A stretch of DNA of 10,163 bases from positions 1 to 10,163 of the forward strand of contig JBCDBY010000161.1 in assembly GCA_039182715.1 (NCBI GenBank), given 5' to 3'. The translations under genes were made by a program, and so were the position numbers. This DNA comes from JBCDBY01 sp039182715. GTDB lineage: Bacteria; Planctomycetota; PLA2. The notes under the pieces were generated by a model. The model saw only the letters and a program-made list of their open reading frames with translations. It was not told the origin of the DNA and did no database searches. Below, one piece after another: positions 1-7,032 of the stretch. Position 1 is the stretch's first letter, and the number at the start of each line of letters is the position of its first letter.

Positions 1-1385
1 GCGTCGAGCACGTGTTCGCAGTTGTCGAGTACCAGAAGCAGGTCCTGTTCCTCCAGGCGTCCTGCGAGTTGTCGGGTCAACCCCTGTTCTCCTCGTTCGC
101 GCATGCCGAACACCTTCGCCACCGCCTCGACGACGCCTTCGCCGTCCCGCACGCGCGTCAGGTCGACGAACCAGACGCCGTCCGCGTAGCGCGGCACCGA
201 GGTCCGCGCGACCTCGAGAGCGGTTCGCGACTTGCCGCATCCGGGCATTCCGGTGAGCGTCACGAGTCGAGCGGCATCCAACGCCGCGTGGACTTCCGCG
301 AGGAGCTCCGCGCGGCCAACGAACCGGCCCCGTGGCTCGGGCAGATTGTGGTGGGTCGGCTGCAGCTCGGGCGGGGTGGCCTGCATCGCCTGCAGCTCTT
401 GGCGCAGATGCTCCGCGTCGAGCACGCGTCGCACCGTCGCTGCATCCTTCGGTCGCCGCGCGGGCCGTCGCTCCAGGAGGGCGCGCAGCGTGCTTTCGAG
501 GGCGGGGCTGCAGCGACCGGCGAGCGCGTCCCAGTCGGGCTCCTCTCCGCGCGCGGAGCCGGGAAACGCCTGCTTGCCGGTCAGGCACTCGAAGAGCACG
601 CATCCCAGCGAGAAGAGGTCCGAGCGCTCGTCCAGAGATTCTCCGCGCAGCTGCTCCGGCGCGGCGTAGCCGGGCGTGCAGAACCCCCGGGCGTCGTCCT
701 CCTCGTCCCGTCCCAACCGCCCGATGCCGAAGTCGAGCACCTTCCAGGCGCCGTGGTCGGTCGACTGGATGTTCCCCGGCTTGAGGTCGAGGTGCAGCAC
801 GCCCGACGCGTGCGCCGCCTCCAGGGCAGCACTGACGGAACGACTGACCGCGATCGCGTCCTCGAGTCCCCCGCTCCTCAGCGCCTCGTCGAGCGTGGGG
901 CCCGCGAGATACTCCATCGAGAAGAACCGGATTCCCTCCTCCTCCTCGAGGGAGTGCACCGTCGCGATCGACGGGTGGTTCAACGCCGCGAGCAGGCGCG
1001 CTTCGTGCTCCACGCGCTGCCACGCCGCCTCGTCCTGCTCGGGTCCGTGTTGGATCACCTTGATCGCGATGTCGCGATCCAGAGACTCGTCGCGTGCGCG
1101 AAAGACGCGTCCCATGCCGCCCGCCCCCAGCAGTGGCCCGATCCGGTAGCGGCCGAGGCGTGGCGGAAGCGGCTCCGGCGCGAGGGCCCCGTCGAACTCC
1201 TCGAGCAGCGGCCGGTCCAGGAACGCGCCCGCATCATCGTGGCTCGCCAGCATGGAGTGCACTTCCGCTTCGAGCGCGGCGTCGCCGGCGCACGCCTGCG
1301 CGACGAAGGCGGCGCGGTCGTCCGGCGCGCGCTCCAACGCGTCGAAGTAGATCGCCTGTATCCGACGGAGATCCGGACCGTTCAT
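1..1385 (-). CDS. Hanks-type serine/threonine protein kinase fused to a STAND/NB-ARC-like ATPase (C-terminus beyond window)
   Basis: The start is the ATG at 1385-1383; 461 codons are visible before the left edge and no stop is reached. Residues 1-65 form the acidic helical N-terminus common in planctomycete and acidobacterial kinases (DALERAPDDRAAF, then CAGDAALEAEV). The kinase domain runs from about 80 to 330. It has a glycine loop GAGGMG at 87-92, the ATP lysine K109 in AIKV, the helix-C glutamate E128, a catalytic loop HLDLKPGN at 198-205, DFG at 218-220, then GYAAPEQ. The HRD arginine is replaced by leucine, so this is a non-RD kinase, but D200, K202, N205 and D218 are present. After FVGR at 355-358 comes a second nucleotide-binding domain with Walker A GMPGCGKS (379-386) and a Walker B-like LLLVLDNCEH around D454, as in AfsR/COG3903-type ATPases. 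Such proteins usually end in TPR or other repeats, which are outside the window. No transmembrane helix is seen, so it is probably cytoplasmic. It lies 4 nt after the sigma factor and is surely co-transcribed with it. Confidence 0.93.
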   Translation of the reverse strand, partial: MNGPDLRRIQAIYFDALERAPDDRAAFVAQACAGDAALEAEVHSMLASHDDAGAFLDRPLLEEFDGALAPEPLPPRLGRYRIGPLLGAGGMGRVFRARDESLDRDIAIKVIQHGPEQDEAAWQRVEHEARLLAALNHPSIATVHSLEEEEGIRFFSMEYLAGPTLDEALRSGGLEDAIAVSRSVSAALEAAHASGVLHLDLKPGNIQSTDHGAWKVLDFGIGRLGRDEEDDARGFCTPGYAAPEQLRGESLDERSDLFSLGCVLFECLTGKQAFPGSARGEEPDWDALAGRCSPALESTLRALLERRPARRPKDAATVRRVLDAEHLRQELQAMQATPPELQPTHHNLPEPRGRFVGRAELLAEVHAALDAARLVTLTGMPGCGKSRTALEVARTSVPRYADGVWFVDLTRVRDGEGVVEAVAKVFGMRERGEQGLTRQLAGRLEEQDLLLVLDNCEHVLD

Positions 1386-1389
1386 CGAT

Positions 1390-1953
1390 TCACGGCTCGC
1401 GCGTCATCTCGCGATGCAGCCAGACGCGCGCGAACGACCAGTGCCGGTCCACGGTGGCAGGGGCGACGTCGAGCGCGCGGGCGGTTTCATCGATGCTGAG
1501 CCCGGCGAAGTAGCGCAGCATCACGACCTCGTGCTGCTGCGGGTCGCTCTTCTCCAATCGATGCAGCGCCTCGTCGAGGGCGAGCAGGTCGAATGAGGGG
1601 CCGTCGGTGCGTGCCGCGCTCTCGTCCAGCACGACGCGATTCCAGTCCCCACCACGCTTGCGCGCCTGCTTGCTGCGCAGCTCGTCGACGAGCACGTTGC
1701 GCATCGCCCGCGCGGCCGCCCCGAAGAAGTGGGCGCGTCCTTTCCAGTCGGTCTCGGCGCCGGACAGTCGCAGGTACGCTTCGTTGACGAGCGCCGTGGC
1801 GTTGTAGGTCTGCCCCGGTCTGAGCTGGGCCAGCCGCGCGCGGGCGATCTGCTTCAGCTCCTCGTACACGATCGGCACGAGGTCGTCCCAGCGAGCCTCG
1901 TCGCCATGGGCGATGGACTGCAGGATCTGAGTGACCTGGGCGCGCGAATCCAC
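1390..1953 (-). CDS. ECF-family RNA polymerase sigma factor (TIGR02999 / Sigma70_ECF type)
   Basis: This encodes a 187-aa sigma factor that would direct core RNA polymerase to a specific promoter set. Sigma region 2 spans about 16-95, with the family-typical PGQTYNATALVNEAYLRL (46-63) and FFGAAARAMRNVLVDELR (76-93). Region 4 spans about 130-182, with its helix-turn-helix at about 151-175 (LSIDETARALDVAPATVDRH). Length and motifs fit TIGR02999, which is usually found beside Ser/Thr kinases in planctomycetes and acidobacteria, as here. The chosen start is the GTG at 1953-1951, giving an N-terminus DSRAQVTQIL that matches the family. No in-frame ATG lies nearby and there is no Shine-Dalgarno sequence. 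A TATCAT box lies 6 nt upstream, so the mRNA may be leaderless. The kinase start follows the TGA after 4 nt. No anti-sigma factor is visible; the kinase is the likely partner. Confidence 0.93.
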   Translation of the reverse strand: MDSRAQVTQILQSIAHGDEARWDDLVPIVYEELKQIARARLAQLRPGQTYNATALVNEAYLRLSGAETDWKGRAHFFGAAARAMRNVLVDELRSKQARKRGGDWNRVVLDESAARTDGPSFDLLALDEALHRLEKSDPQQHEVVMLRYFAGLSIDETARALDVAPATVDRHWSFARVWLHREMTREP

Positions 1954-1959
1954 GCCGGG

Positions 1960-1965
1960 ATGATA
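1960..1965 (-). promoter_or_regulatory. Candidate -10 element of the sigma factor-kinase operon
   Basis: On the minus strand the hexamer TATCAT lies 6 nt before the GTG start of the sigma factor. Transcription would then begin at or next to the start codon, which fits the lack of a ribosome binding site. No convincing -35 hexamer is seen 16-18 nt upstream. The rest of the 96-nt divergent gap holds only the Shine-Dalgarno sequence of the opposite gene. This call rests on position and one hexamer. Confidence 0.3.
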
Positions 1966-2049
1966 GCGCGCCGGAGGCTTTCGGATTTTTCGAGGTCGCG
2001 CGGCGGCGGTTCGCGGATGGAGAGGTGAGATCCGCCCCGGAGGCCACCG

Positions 2050-5000
2050 ATGCACGTCCCGCTCCCGCCCCTCCCGTCCTACGGCCCGCCCGACGAGGGA
2101 GCGCTGCGCTCCTGGATGGAGGCCCTGATCGACGATCAGCCGTCGACGCGGCGGCAGGCGCGGGAACGGATCGCGGAACTGATCGAGCGGGGGGACGCCG
2201 ATCCGGGGCTCGCGGCGGCGCTGGCGGCGATGCTCGCGACGGCGCCGGAGGGGCGGGCCGAAGCGGCGCTGGGCGCCGTGCTCGCGCTCGAGGAGTACGC
2301 AGAGCGGACCGACGCTCGCGACCTCGTGTTCGACGCGTTTCGACGCGAGGACCTGATCGCGCTGCTGGGCCGGGCGACGGTGGCCGAGTCCGTTCCGCTG
2401 CGGCGGGCGATCCTGTGGACCGGTTGGGGGCCGCTGGGTGCGTCCGAGCTGGCTCCCCTGCTGCGCGCTCTCGAGGAGGCGGAGAGCGGGGAGGTCCGGT
2501 TGGCGATCCTGCGCGGAGCGGAGCAGATCGTGACGTCCGACGAGGAGTCGTGCGAGAGGCATCTGTTCGCCCATCTCGAGCGACGGATTGGTGTGGATCC
2601 GTCTCTCGACGTGCGACAGGAAGCCACCGCGATGCTCCGGCGCCTGGGGGGGGCGCCGGTGCGCGGCGAGCCGCACCTGCCGTGGGCCTCGCCCGACCTC
2701 CCGCCGGCACCAGGCGCGGTGGCGGCTTGGGTGGACGCGCTGCGGTGGGGCTATGGGGAGCCCGAGGATCGATTCGCGGATGCGATCGATCCGAAGCCGG
2801 CGACGCTGCCGACCTGGATCCTGAAAGCGATTGCGCAGGTCGGCTCCGTCCTGCGGGACCAGCGTGTTGCGGAGTCGGAGCGCAGTCTCGTCGTGCTCGA
2901 TGGTCTCGCCGAGTCGGCCATGCATGCCACGCGGGACGACGCGGCCGCGCGCACCGCAGTGGAGTTCGCGTTCGAACCGCTCCATGAGCGGATCATCCAA
3001 CTCATCGACGCCGACGGCTACGGCGTCAGCAGTCTCGCGTCCATGCTGGTCGGCCGGCTCGCGCCCCGTTCCCAGCGGATGGTCGACGCCCTCACCGATC
3101 GCATGCTTCGCGACCGGGAGCGGGAGGAGCACGAGGCCGACACCGACCAACGGATTCGTGCCGCGGCGTCGATTCTCGCGACCGATCCGCGGCTCGATCG
3201 AGGCCCCTTCCTCGACCTGATGCAGGAGCGAATGCGCGTGGACACGCGGCCTCGCATCCGGATCGCGGCGGCTTGGGCGTGCCTGCGCGTGCCGCGTGAG
3301 GACCTCACCGAGGAGGCGATCACCTGCCTGCTCGACGCGTTGCCCGGCGGCGACGCGCGAGCGGCGTTGGAGGCGGCGCGGGCGACGCACGGGTTCGTGG
3401 GGCTCGACTCGCGTCGACGTGTTCGCGCCTTTCAGGCGGCGCTGGCGCGCGTGCTGCGCCCGATGACGGCGCAGATCGTCGTCGACGCAGGACTCGTCGC
3501 CGTGCCCGAGGACGACGCGGGCCGCGCCGTCCTGCTCGTCGCGGTCCGGGACTGTGACGCGTTCTGGAGCGATGACGGCGCGAGACCCGATCGCATCGCC
3601 GACTACCGCGAGTACCTGCTGGCCACGCACGGGCTGCCCACCGACCGTGGGGAATTCGCCGAGCGCATCGCGCCACGCGAGGACCCCCTTCCCGTCTGGC
3701 GTCGCGCTATCGATACGCTGCCGAACGAGGACTCGATTCGCCTTCTCGAATCCGGCTTCCGCCGCCATGCGACGGGCGTGGCGCACGTCGAGGCCGCCCA
3801 CATGCTCATCGACCGGATGCATGAGCGGCCGGCCGTGGCGGATGTGATCGGCGAGCTGCTGCTCGGCCTGCGTGCCCGGAGTCGCGACGTGCGGACGGTC
3901 GTCGAAGAGCGCCTGCCGTGGTCGGAGTTGTCGCGGCTGCTCGTGCTTGCGCATCCGTCGCCGCTCGCCCCGGGTGCCTCGTCGCCCTTGACCGACCTCT
4001 TCCTCGTCGACCGCGTCTTCGACGGGGACGCCGCGCGGGCGATGCAGGACTTCCTGCGTCCCGACGGCGCGCTGGCCTGGCAGGCGTGGGGCGTCGAGGC
4101 CCTCGGCGAGCTGCATCGTGCTCACCCGGGGGCGCCGCGCGCCGAGACGCTCGCGCAGCTGACGCGCGTCGCGCGGGGGGGGACGGATCGCTCGTTGCGA
4201 GGCCGGGCGGCCTCCTGGGTGACACGCCTCGACGAGCGGGCGCCGGTGTCCGACGGCAGCTGGTCCGCTCTCATCGGGGCCCTGCGTTCGGACGACGAGC
4301 TGCGGCGGCGAGCCGCCGGCTACGAGCTGACGAAGCGCGCGGGCGTGATGCCGGACTCCATCGGCTCGTATCTTGCGCGCATCGACAGTCTGGTCGAGAC
4401 GTTGCGGTTGGCGGAGGGGGGCGACCGCATGGACGCGCTCGTGCCGCTCGCCGCGACGCTCGCCTGGGTCGACCGAATCGAGGAGCCGTTCGCGGGGCTG
4501 ACCGAGTCGTTGACCGCCTGCGTTCCGCATCTGATCCGCAGCGTCCGGGGCGAACGTGCCGACGAACTCGACGTCGCACTCGAGGCGATCGAGACTATCC
4601 GCCCGCCGGACGCCGAACTGGTCGATGCGCTCGTCGTTCGGTTGGGGCACGCGGCGAACGCGGGCACGAAGGATCGGATTCGCGCCGTTCTGCGCGCGCT
4701 TGCGACGACGCATCCCGAACTCGGGGCGGGGTCGTTCGAGGCGTGGGCGGAGGTGCGCTGCATGGAGACCGACGACCCGTTCGAGCGCGTGCGCGCCGTG
4801 CGGGACTGGATTTCCGGGACCGTCGGCCGCGTTCCCGATCGCGCCGCGGACCTGCTCGTGGCGGCCTGTGGGTCGGGCAGCCCCGCGTTGGCGCGGGCCG
4901 CGGCATCCGCGACGGAGGGGCTCGCACTGGGTTCGGAGAATGACCGGCAACGCATCTTCCCGCGCGCTCTGCGGGAAGTTCGCGATCCGGTGGCGGCGGC

Positions 5001-5193
5001 GACGCTCGTTTCTGTTCTGGCGGCCGCGGATCTCGACCTGCCGGACGCCGACGAATCGGCATCGGCTCGGACTCTCCTGCGCGCGGTCCTCGCCTGCGAC
5101 GCATACTGGTTGCAGGGCGCGCGTCCGCATGCGCGGGCGGGTCTTCCGCGGGAGCGGGCGGACCTGAGGCGTTTTCTGGAGGACGAGTCGTGA
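2050..5193 (+). CDS. Large HEAT-like helical-repeat protein of unknown function
   Basis: This is a 1047-aa protein with no signal peptide or membrane segment, so it should be cytoplasmic. The ATG at 2050 is fixed by GGAGG at 2039-2043, 6 nt upstream. Nearly the whole chain consists of paired amphipathic helices rich in Ala, Leu, Arg, Asp and Glu, as in HEAT/armadillo-type solenoids that serve as protein-binding scaffolds. I see no catalytic motif. Two segments about 514 residues apart resemble each other: CDAFW at 502-506 followed by DDGARPDR, and CDAYW at 1016-1020 followed by QGARPHAR. Each is preceded by a similar Pro-Asp/Glu-rich turn and an Ala/Leu-rich helix, suggesting an ancestral duplication of a roughly 520-aa unit. 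The N-terminus (SYGPPDEGALRSW, 10-22) resembles that of uncharacterised HEAT-like proteins known to me from actinobacteria and myxobacteria. Its stop overlaps the start of the next gene, so the two are co-translated. It is divergent from the sigma-kinase operon. The gene is certain; the function is unknown. Confidence 0.88.
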   Translation: MHVPLPPLPSYGPPDEGALRSWMEALIDDQPSTRRQARERIAELIERGDADPGLAAALAAMLATAPEGRAEAALGAVLALEEYAERTDARDLVFDAFRREDLIALLGRATVAESVPLRRAILWTGWGPLGASELAPLLRALEEAESGEVRLAILRGAEQIVTSDEESCERHLFAHLERRIGVDPSLDVRQEATAMLRRLGGAPVRGEPHLPWASPDLPPAPGAVAAWVDALRWGYGEPEDRFADAIDPKPATLPTWILKAIAQVGSVLRDQRVAESERSLVVLDGLAESAMHATRDDAAARTAVEFAFEPLHERIIQLIDADGYGVSSLASMLVGRLAPRSQRMVDALTDRMLRDREREEHEADTDQRIRAAASILATDPRLDRGPFLDLMQERMRVDTRPRIRIAAAWACLRVPREDLTEEAITCLLDALPGGDARAALEAARATHGFVGLDSRRRVRAFQAALARVLRPMTAQIVVDAGLVAVPEDDAGRAVLLVAVRDCDAFWSDDGARPDRIADYREYLLATHGLPTDRGEFAERIAPREDPLPVWRRAIDTLPNEDSIRLLESGFRRHATGVAHVEAAHMLIDRMHERPAVADVIGELLLGLRARSRDVRTVVEERLPWSELSRLLVLAHPSPLAPGASSPLTDLFLVDRVFDGDAARAMQDFLRPDGALAWQAWGVEALGELHRAHPGAPRAETLAQLTRVARGGTDRSLRGRAASWVTRLDERAPVSDGSWSALIGALRSDDELRRRAAGYELTKRAGVMPDSIGSYLARIDSLVETLRLAEGGDRMDALVPLAATLAWVDRIEEPFAGLTESLTACVPHLIRSVRGERADELDVALEAIETIRPPDAELVDALVVRLGHAANAGTKDRIRAVLRALATTHPELGAGSFEAWAEVRCMETDDPFERVRAVRDWISGTVGRVPDRAADLLVAACGSGSPALARAAASATEGLALGSENDRQRIFPRALREVRDPVAAATLVSVLAAADLDLPDADESASARTLLRAVLACDAYWLQGARPHARAGLPRERADLRRFLEDES

Positions 5194-5195
5194 TG
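5178..5195 (+). promoter_or_regulatory. Shine-Dalgarno and TGATG coupling junction between the two HEAT-like genes
   Basis: GGAGGA at 5178-5183 lies inside the end of the upstream gene. The stop TGA (5191-5193) shares its last base with the ATG at 5193-5195. A GTG at 5190 is in the same frame and could also serve as the start, at 6 nt from the Shine-Dalgarno against 9 nt for the ATG. I prefer the ATG. Either way this is a termination-reinitiation overlap, implying that the two proteins are made in linked amounts. Confidence 0.75.
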
Positions 5196-5948
5196 TGGGA
5201 CGAACGGCACGAGGTCGACTGGCGGGACATCGACGGCGGCGTGATTCGCGACCGCTCCCTCGCCACGTGGCTCGACGAACTCGCGGGCGAGGACGAAGTC
5301 CTGCGTCGGGAAGCCGAGGGCGTGCTTCGCGGCGTGTACCGCGAGAACGGCATGACCGCGGCCGGCGCGATCCTGATTCCGTACCTGCAGGAGCTCTTCC
5401 ATACCGGTGCGATCGAGTCGCGACGCAGCGCGTTGCGACTGCTCGCATCCGCCTGGTCGAGCCAGCCGGACTTCGGCGACGACGAGCTCGCGCCGGCGGC
5501 CGCCTTCACGCGATGGAGCGAAGCGCAGCAGATGATTCGCCATCGGTTCGACGACGTCTATGCGGTGCTGGCCCACAAGCACATCGACCACGCGGTCGAC
5601 GTGATCCGCGCGCTGGCCCGCTACGAAGAGCAGGCGTCCGCGCACTCGCCCGTTCTGCGGGAGGTCTACAACACGCCACGAGGCGAACCGTGGAGGCCCG
5701 CTATCCTTGAGACCATCGAGCAGCTCGCACCGGCGCTGGGTCCGACGGAGCGCATCGCCTGGCTGCGGCTGGTCGCCGAGACCGCGGGAGAAGAAGAAGA
5801 CGGCGACCTCGCGGAGGCCGCCGCGCTGCTCCTGCCGAAACTCTGCGCGCCGGGCGGACCGCAACGCGCCCTCGACGACTCCGACCTGCGCAAGGTGCGC
5901 TACAACCTGAGCGCGGCCGCGCAGGCCTGGGTTCAACGGCTCTCGTAG
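5193..5948 (+). CDS. Small HEAT-like helical protein, coupled partner of the upstream solenoid protein
   Basis: This is a 251-aa soluble protein with no signal peptide and no membrane segment. It is predominantly helical. The N-terminal pattern VDWRDIDG (8-15), then SLATWLDEL (22-30), a helix with paired arginines (LRREAEGVLRGVY), NGMTAAGAILIPYLQEL and finally RRSALRLLASAW, follows the HEAT-like layout of poorly described bacterial proteins with a VDW start. That family link comes from memory of the pattern and was not searched. A later segment GEPWRPAILETIEQLAP and an acidic loop (EEEDGD) precede the last helices. Part of the N-terminus (W-x3-L, acidic pair, R-R-x-A) echoes helices in the upstream protein near residues 22-37 and 738-755, so the two may be distant paralogues. 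The overlapping start indicates a shared operon and probably a shared complex. Its 3' end overlaps the end of the convergent minus-strand gene by 16 bp. No enzymatic motif is seen and the function is unknown. Confidence 0.85.
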   Translation: MWDERHEVDWRDIDGGVIRDRSLATWLDELAGEDEVLRREAEGVLRGVYRENGMTAAGAILIPYLQELFHTGAIESRRSALRLLASAWSSQPDFGDDELAPAAAFTRWSEAQQMIRHRFDDVYAVLAHKHIDHAVDVIRALARYEEQASAHSPVLREVYNTPRGEPWRPAILETIEQLAPALGPTERIAWLRLVAETAGEEEDGDLAEAAALLLPKLCAPGGPQRALDDSDLRKVRYNLSAAAQAWVQRLS

Positions 5949-6258
5949 CGACGCGCAAGAGCGGCGAACGTGGCTGCCGGGCGCTCGGCGCGGCGAAGCA
6001 TCGCCTGCTTCACGCTGTCGAGTTCGAATCCGAGATCGAACTCGTGCAGCGCATCGCGAACGGGATCAAACGGCACGGCTTCGCCGACCGAGAGCCCACA
6101 GGACAGCGCAAGTGCGAGCTCGGCCCATGCTCGCGCCGCGCTGTTCGGCAGCACGCTGAACGGCGAAAGCCGCCGAAGAGACCGGGCCGGACCGCGCGAT
6201 CCCACGCGTACCCCGACTCCAGCAGCAGCGCGACGTCCCACCACTTGTTTCGATTCAT
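5933..6258 (-). pseudogene. Frameshifted small gene of unknown function
   Basis: Read from the ATG at 6258-6256, the first frame gives MNRNKWWDVALLLESGYAWD and continues to a PGLFGGFRR segment, with mostly G/C third positions. Beyond about 6170 that frame turns Arg/Cys/Ser-rich, while the frame one base back becomes protein-like: VLPNSAARAWAELALALSC, EAVPFDPVRDALHEFDLGFE and SVKQAMLRRAERPAATF, ending in a TGA at 5935-5933. Joining them near 6152-6170 gives one soluble protein of about 108 aa. The change fits one lost base (or a -1 shift). I see no X-XXY-YYZ slippery heptamer there, so mutation or an assembly error is more likely than programmed frameshifting. GGGGAG lies 3 nt upstream of the ATG, inside an inverted-repeat arm. 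An in-frame ATG at 6318 is the alternative start. The gene is convergent with the HEAT pair and divergent from the phosphatase. I do not recognise the family. Confidence 0.5.
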
Positions 6259-6265
6259 GGACTCC

Positions 6266-6292
6266 CCGCCGTTCGGAGATCGGGAACGGCGG
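6266..6292. repeat. Inverted repeat with 9-bp perfect arms in a divergent intergenic region
   Basis: CCGCCGTTC (6266-6274) and GAACGGCGG (6284-6292) are perfect inverted copies separated by 9 nt. The repeat lies 7 nt beyond the ATG of the frameshifted minus-strand gene and 49 nt before the phosphatase start. It could be an operator, or an RNA hairpin in the minus-strand leader that covers the ribosome binding site. No run of T follows on either strand, so it is not an intrinsic terminator. Confidence 0.5.
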
Positions 6293-6309
6293 ACCTCAAA
6301 TTCGAGGTC
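6292..6309. promoter_or_regulatory. 18-bp near-palindrome, candidate operator
   Basis: GACCTC (6292-6297) and GAGGTC (6304-6309) flank a 6-nt centre whose middle AATT is also symmetric. Only one base pair breaks the symmetry of the whole 18 bp. It adjoins the previous inverted repeat and sits between two divergent genes, the usual place for a dimeric repressor or activator site. No regulator gene is adjacent, so this is inference from symmetry and position. Confidence 0.35.
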
Positions 6310-6341
6310 GCGGGACACGTTTTCACGAATGGTCCTTGCGA

Positions 6342-6998
6342 ATGAGATTCGGAGTCGTGTTTCTCTTCTTCGCCGGCGCAGCGGGCGTTTTCGCGACTCG
6401 CGCCGGTCCGGCAGCCCCGATTCCGCTCTGGATCGCGATCAGCTTCGCCGTCTTCGGGGTGGCGTATCTCGGTGGCGGGGCGCGCCTCCTGGGCAAGCGA
6501 AGTGATGGCCGCCTCGCCGGGTGGGCTTTCGTCCTCCACGCGCCGTTCCTGCTGTATGTCGCGATGATCTGGCACGCTGCTCGCGGTCTGTCACGGGAGC
6601 GTCCGGTCGACCGCGTCGACGACCGTCTCGTCATCGGACGACGGCTGTTGGACCGCGAGCCTCAGCCCGACGTGGAGTGCTGGCTCGATCTGACGGCCGA
6701 GTTTGCCGAGCCGGCTTCGACGCGGACGCGGCCCGGTTATCGCAGTTTTCCCATCCTGGACGCGGGGGTTCCGGATCCGAACGAGCTGGAGTCCGTATTG
6801 CAGGAGATCGGGGAGCGCTCCGTCTTTGTCCATTGCGCCCAGGGCCATGGCAGGACCGGGTTGGTGGCAGCCATCCTGCTGATTCGTCGCGGGTCGGCGG
6901 CCGGTTTGGACGATGCGCTGGGACGGCTCCAGTCGGTGCGGCCGCGCCTACGCCTCAACGCACGTCAACGGCAGTTCGTTCATGCCGAGTCGAAGTGA
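6342..6998 (+). CDS. Membrane-anchored dual-specificity / tyrosine phosphatase-like protein
   Basis: This is a 218-aa protein with two parts. Residues 1-80 contain three hydrophobic segments (about 3-19, 26-48 and 58-79), the first possibly a signal anchor. Residues 90-218 are a cysteine-dependent phosphatase domain. The signature VFVHCAQGHGRTG holds the CX5R loop, with nucleophile C165, R171 and T172. The upstream loop LDAGVPDP contains D140 and D145, either of which could be the general acid that protonates the leaving group. The expected activity is removal of phosphate from phosphotyrosine, phosphoserine or phosphothreonine, or possibly from a phospholipid, by small dual-specificity-like enzymes. 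The start is the ATG at 6342, chosen because the hydrophobic N-terminus begins there. No clear Shine-Dalgarno precedes it, and the open frame extends further upstream. It is 34 nt upstream of the secreted-protein gene and may share a transcript with it. Confidence 0.85.
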   Translation: MRFGVVFLFFAGAAGVFATRAGPAAPIPLWIAISFAVFGVAYLGGGARLLGKRSDGRLAGWAFVLHAPFLLYVAMIWHAARGLSRERPVDRVDDRLVIGRRLLDREPQPDVECWLDLTAEFAEPASTRTRPGYRSFPILDAGVPDPNELESVLQEIGERSVFVHCAQGHGRTGLVAAILLIRRGSAAGLDDALGRLQSVRPRLRLNARQRQFVHAESK

Positions 6999-7032
6999 GG
7001 TCGGGCGACCCCCTTTTTCGGATGGAGGGTTG

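Noticed and set aside
12..1499. Long plus-strand open frame antisense to the kinase
   Set aside because: It is rich in Arg, Ala and Gly with no motifs, whereas the minus strand encodes a full set of kinase and ATPase motifs. It is a shadow of a high-GC gene.
1954..5448. Minus-strand open frame running far upstream of the sigma factor
   Set aside because: The part beyond 1953 is antisense to the HEAT-like gene and reads as Arg/Pro-rich shadow. Sigma factor homology begins at the GTG at 1953.
6152..6170. Programmed -1 ribosomal frameshifting in the small minus-strand gene
   Set aside because: No X-XXY-YYZ slippery heptamer was found in the shift region, so mutation or sequence error is the simpler reading.
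5970..6341. Upstream extension of the phosphatase frame
   Set aside because: The added residues are Ser/Arg/Thr-rich low-complexity shadow overlapping the minus-strand gene. The hydrophobic N-terminus starts cleanly at 6342.
6999..7018. Terminator-like GGTC/GACC stem followed by five T between phosphatase and secreted-protein genes
   Set aside because: The stem is only 4 bp with a 4-nt loop, and three C separate it from the T-run, too weak to call.
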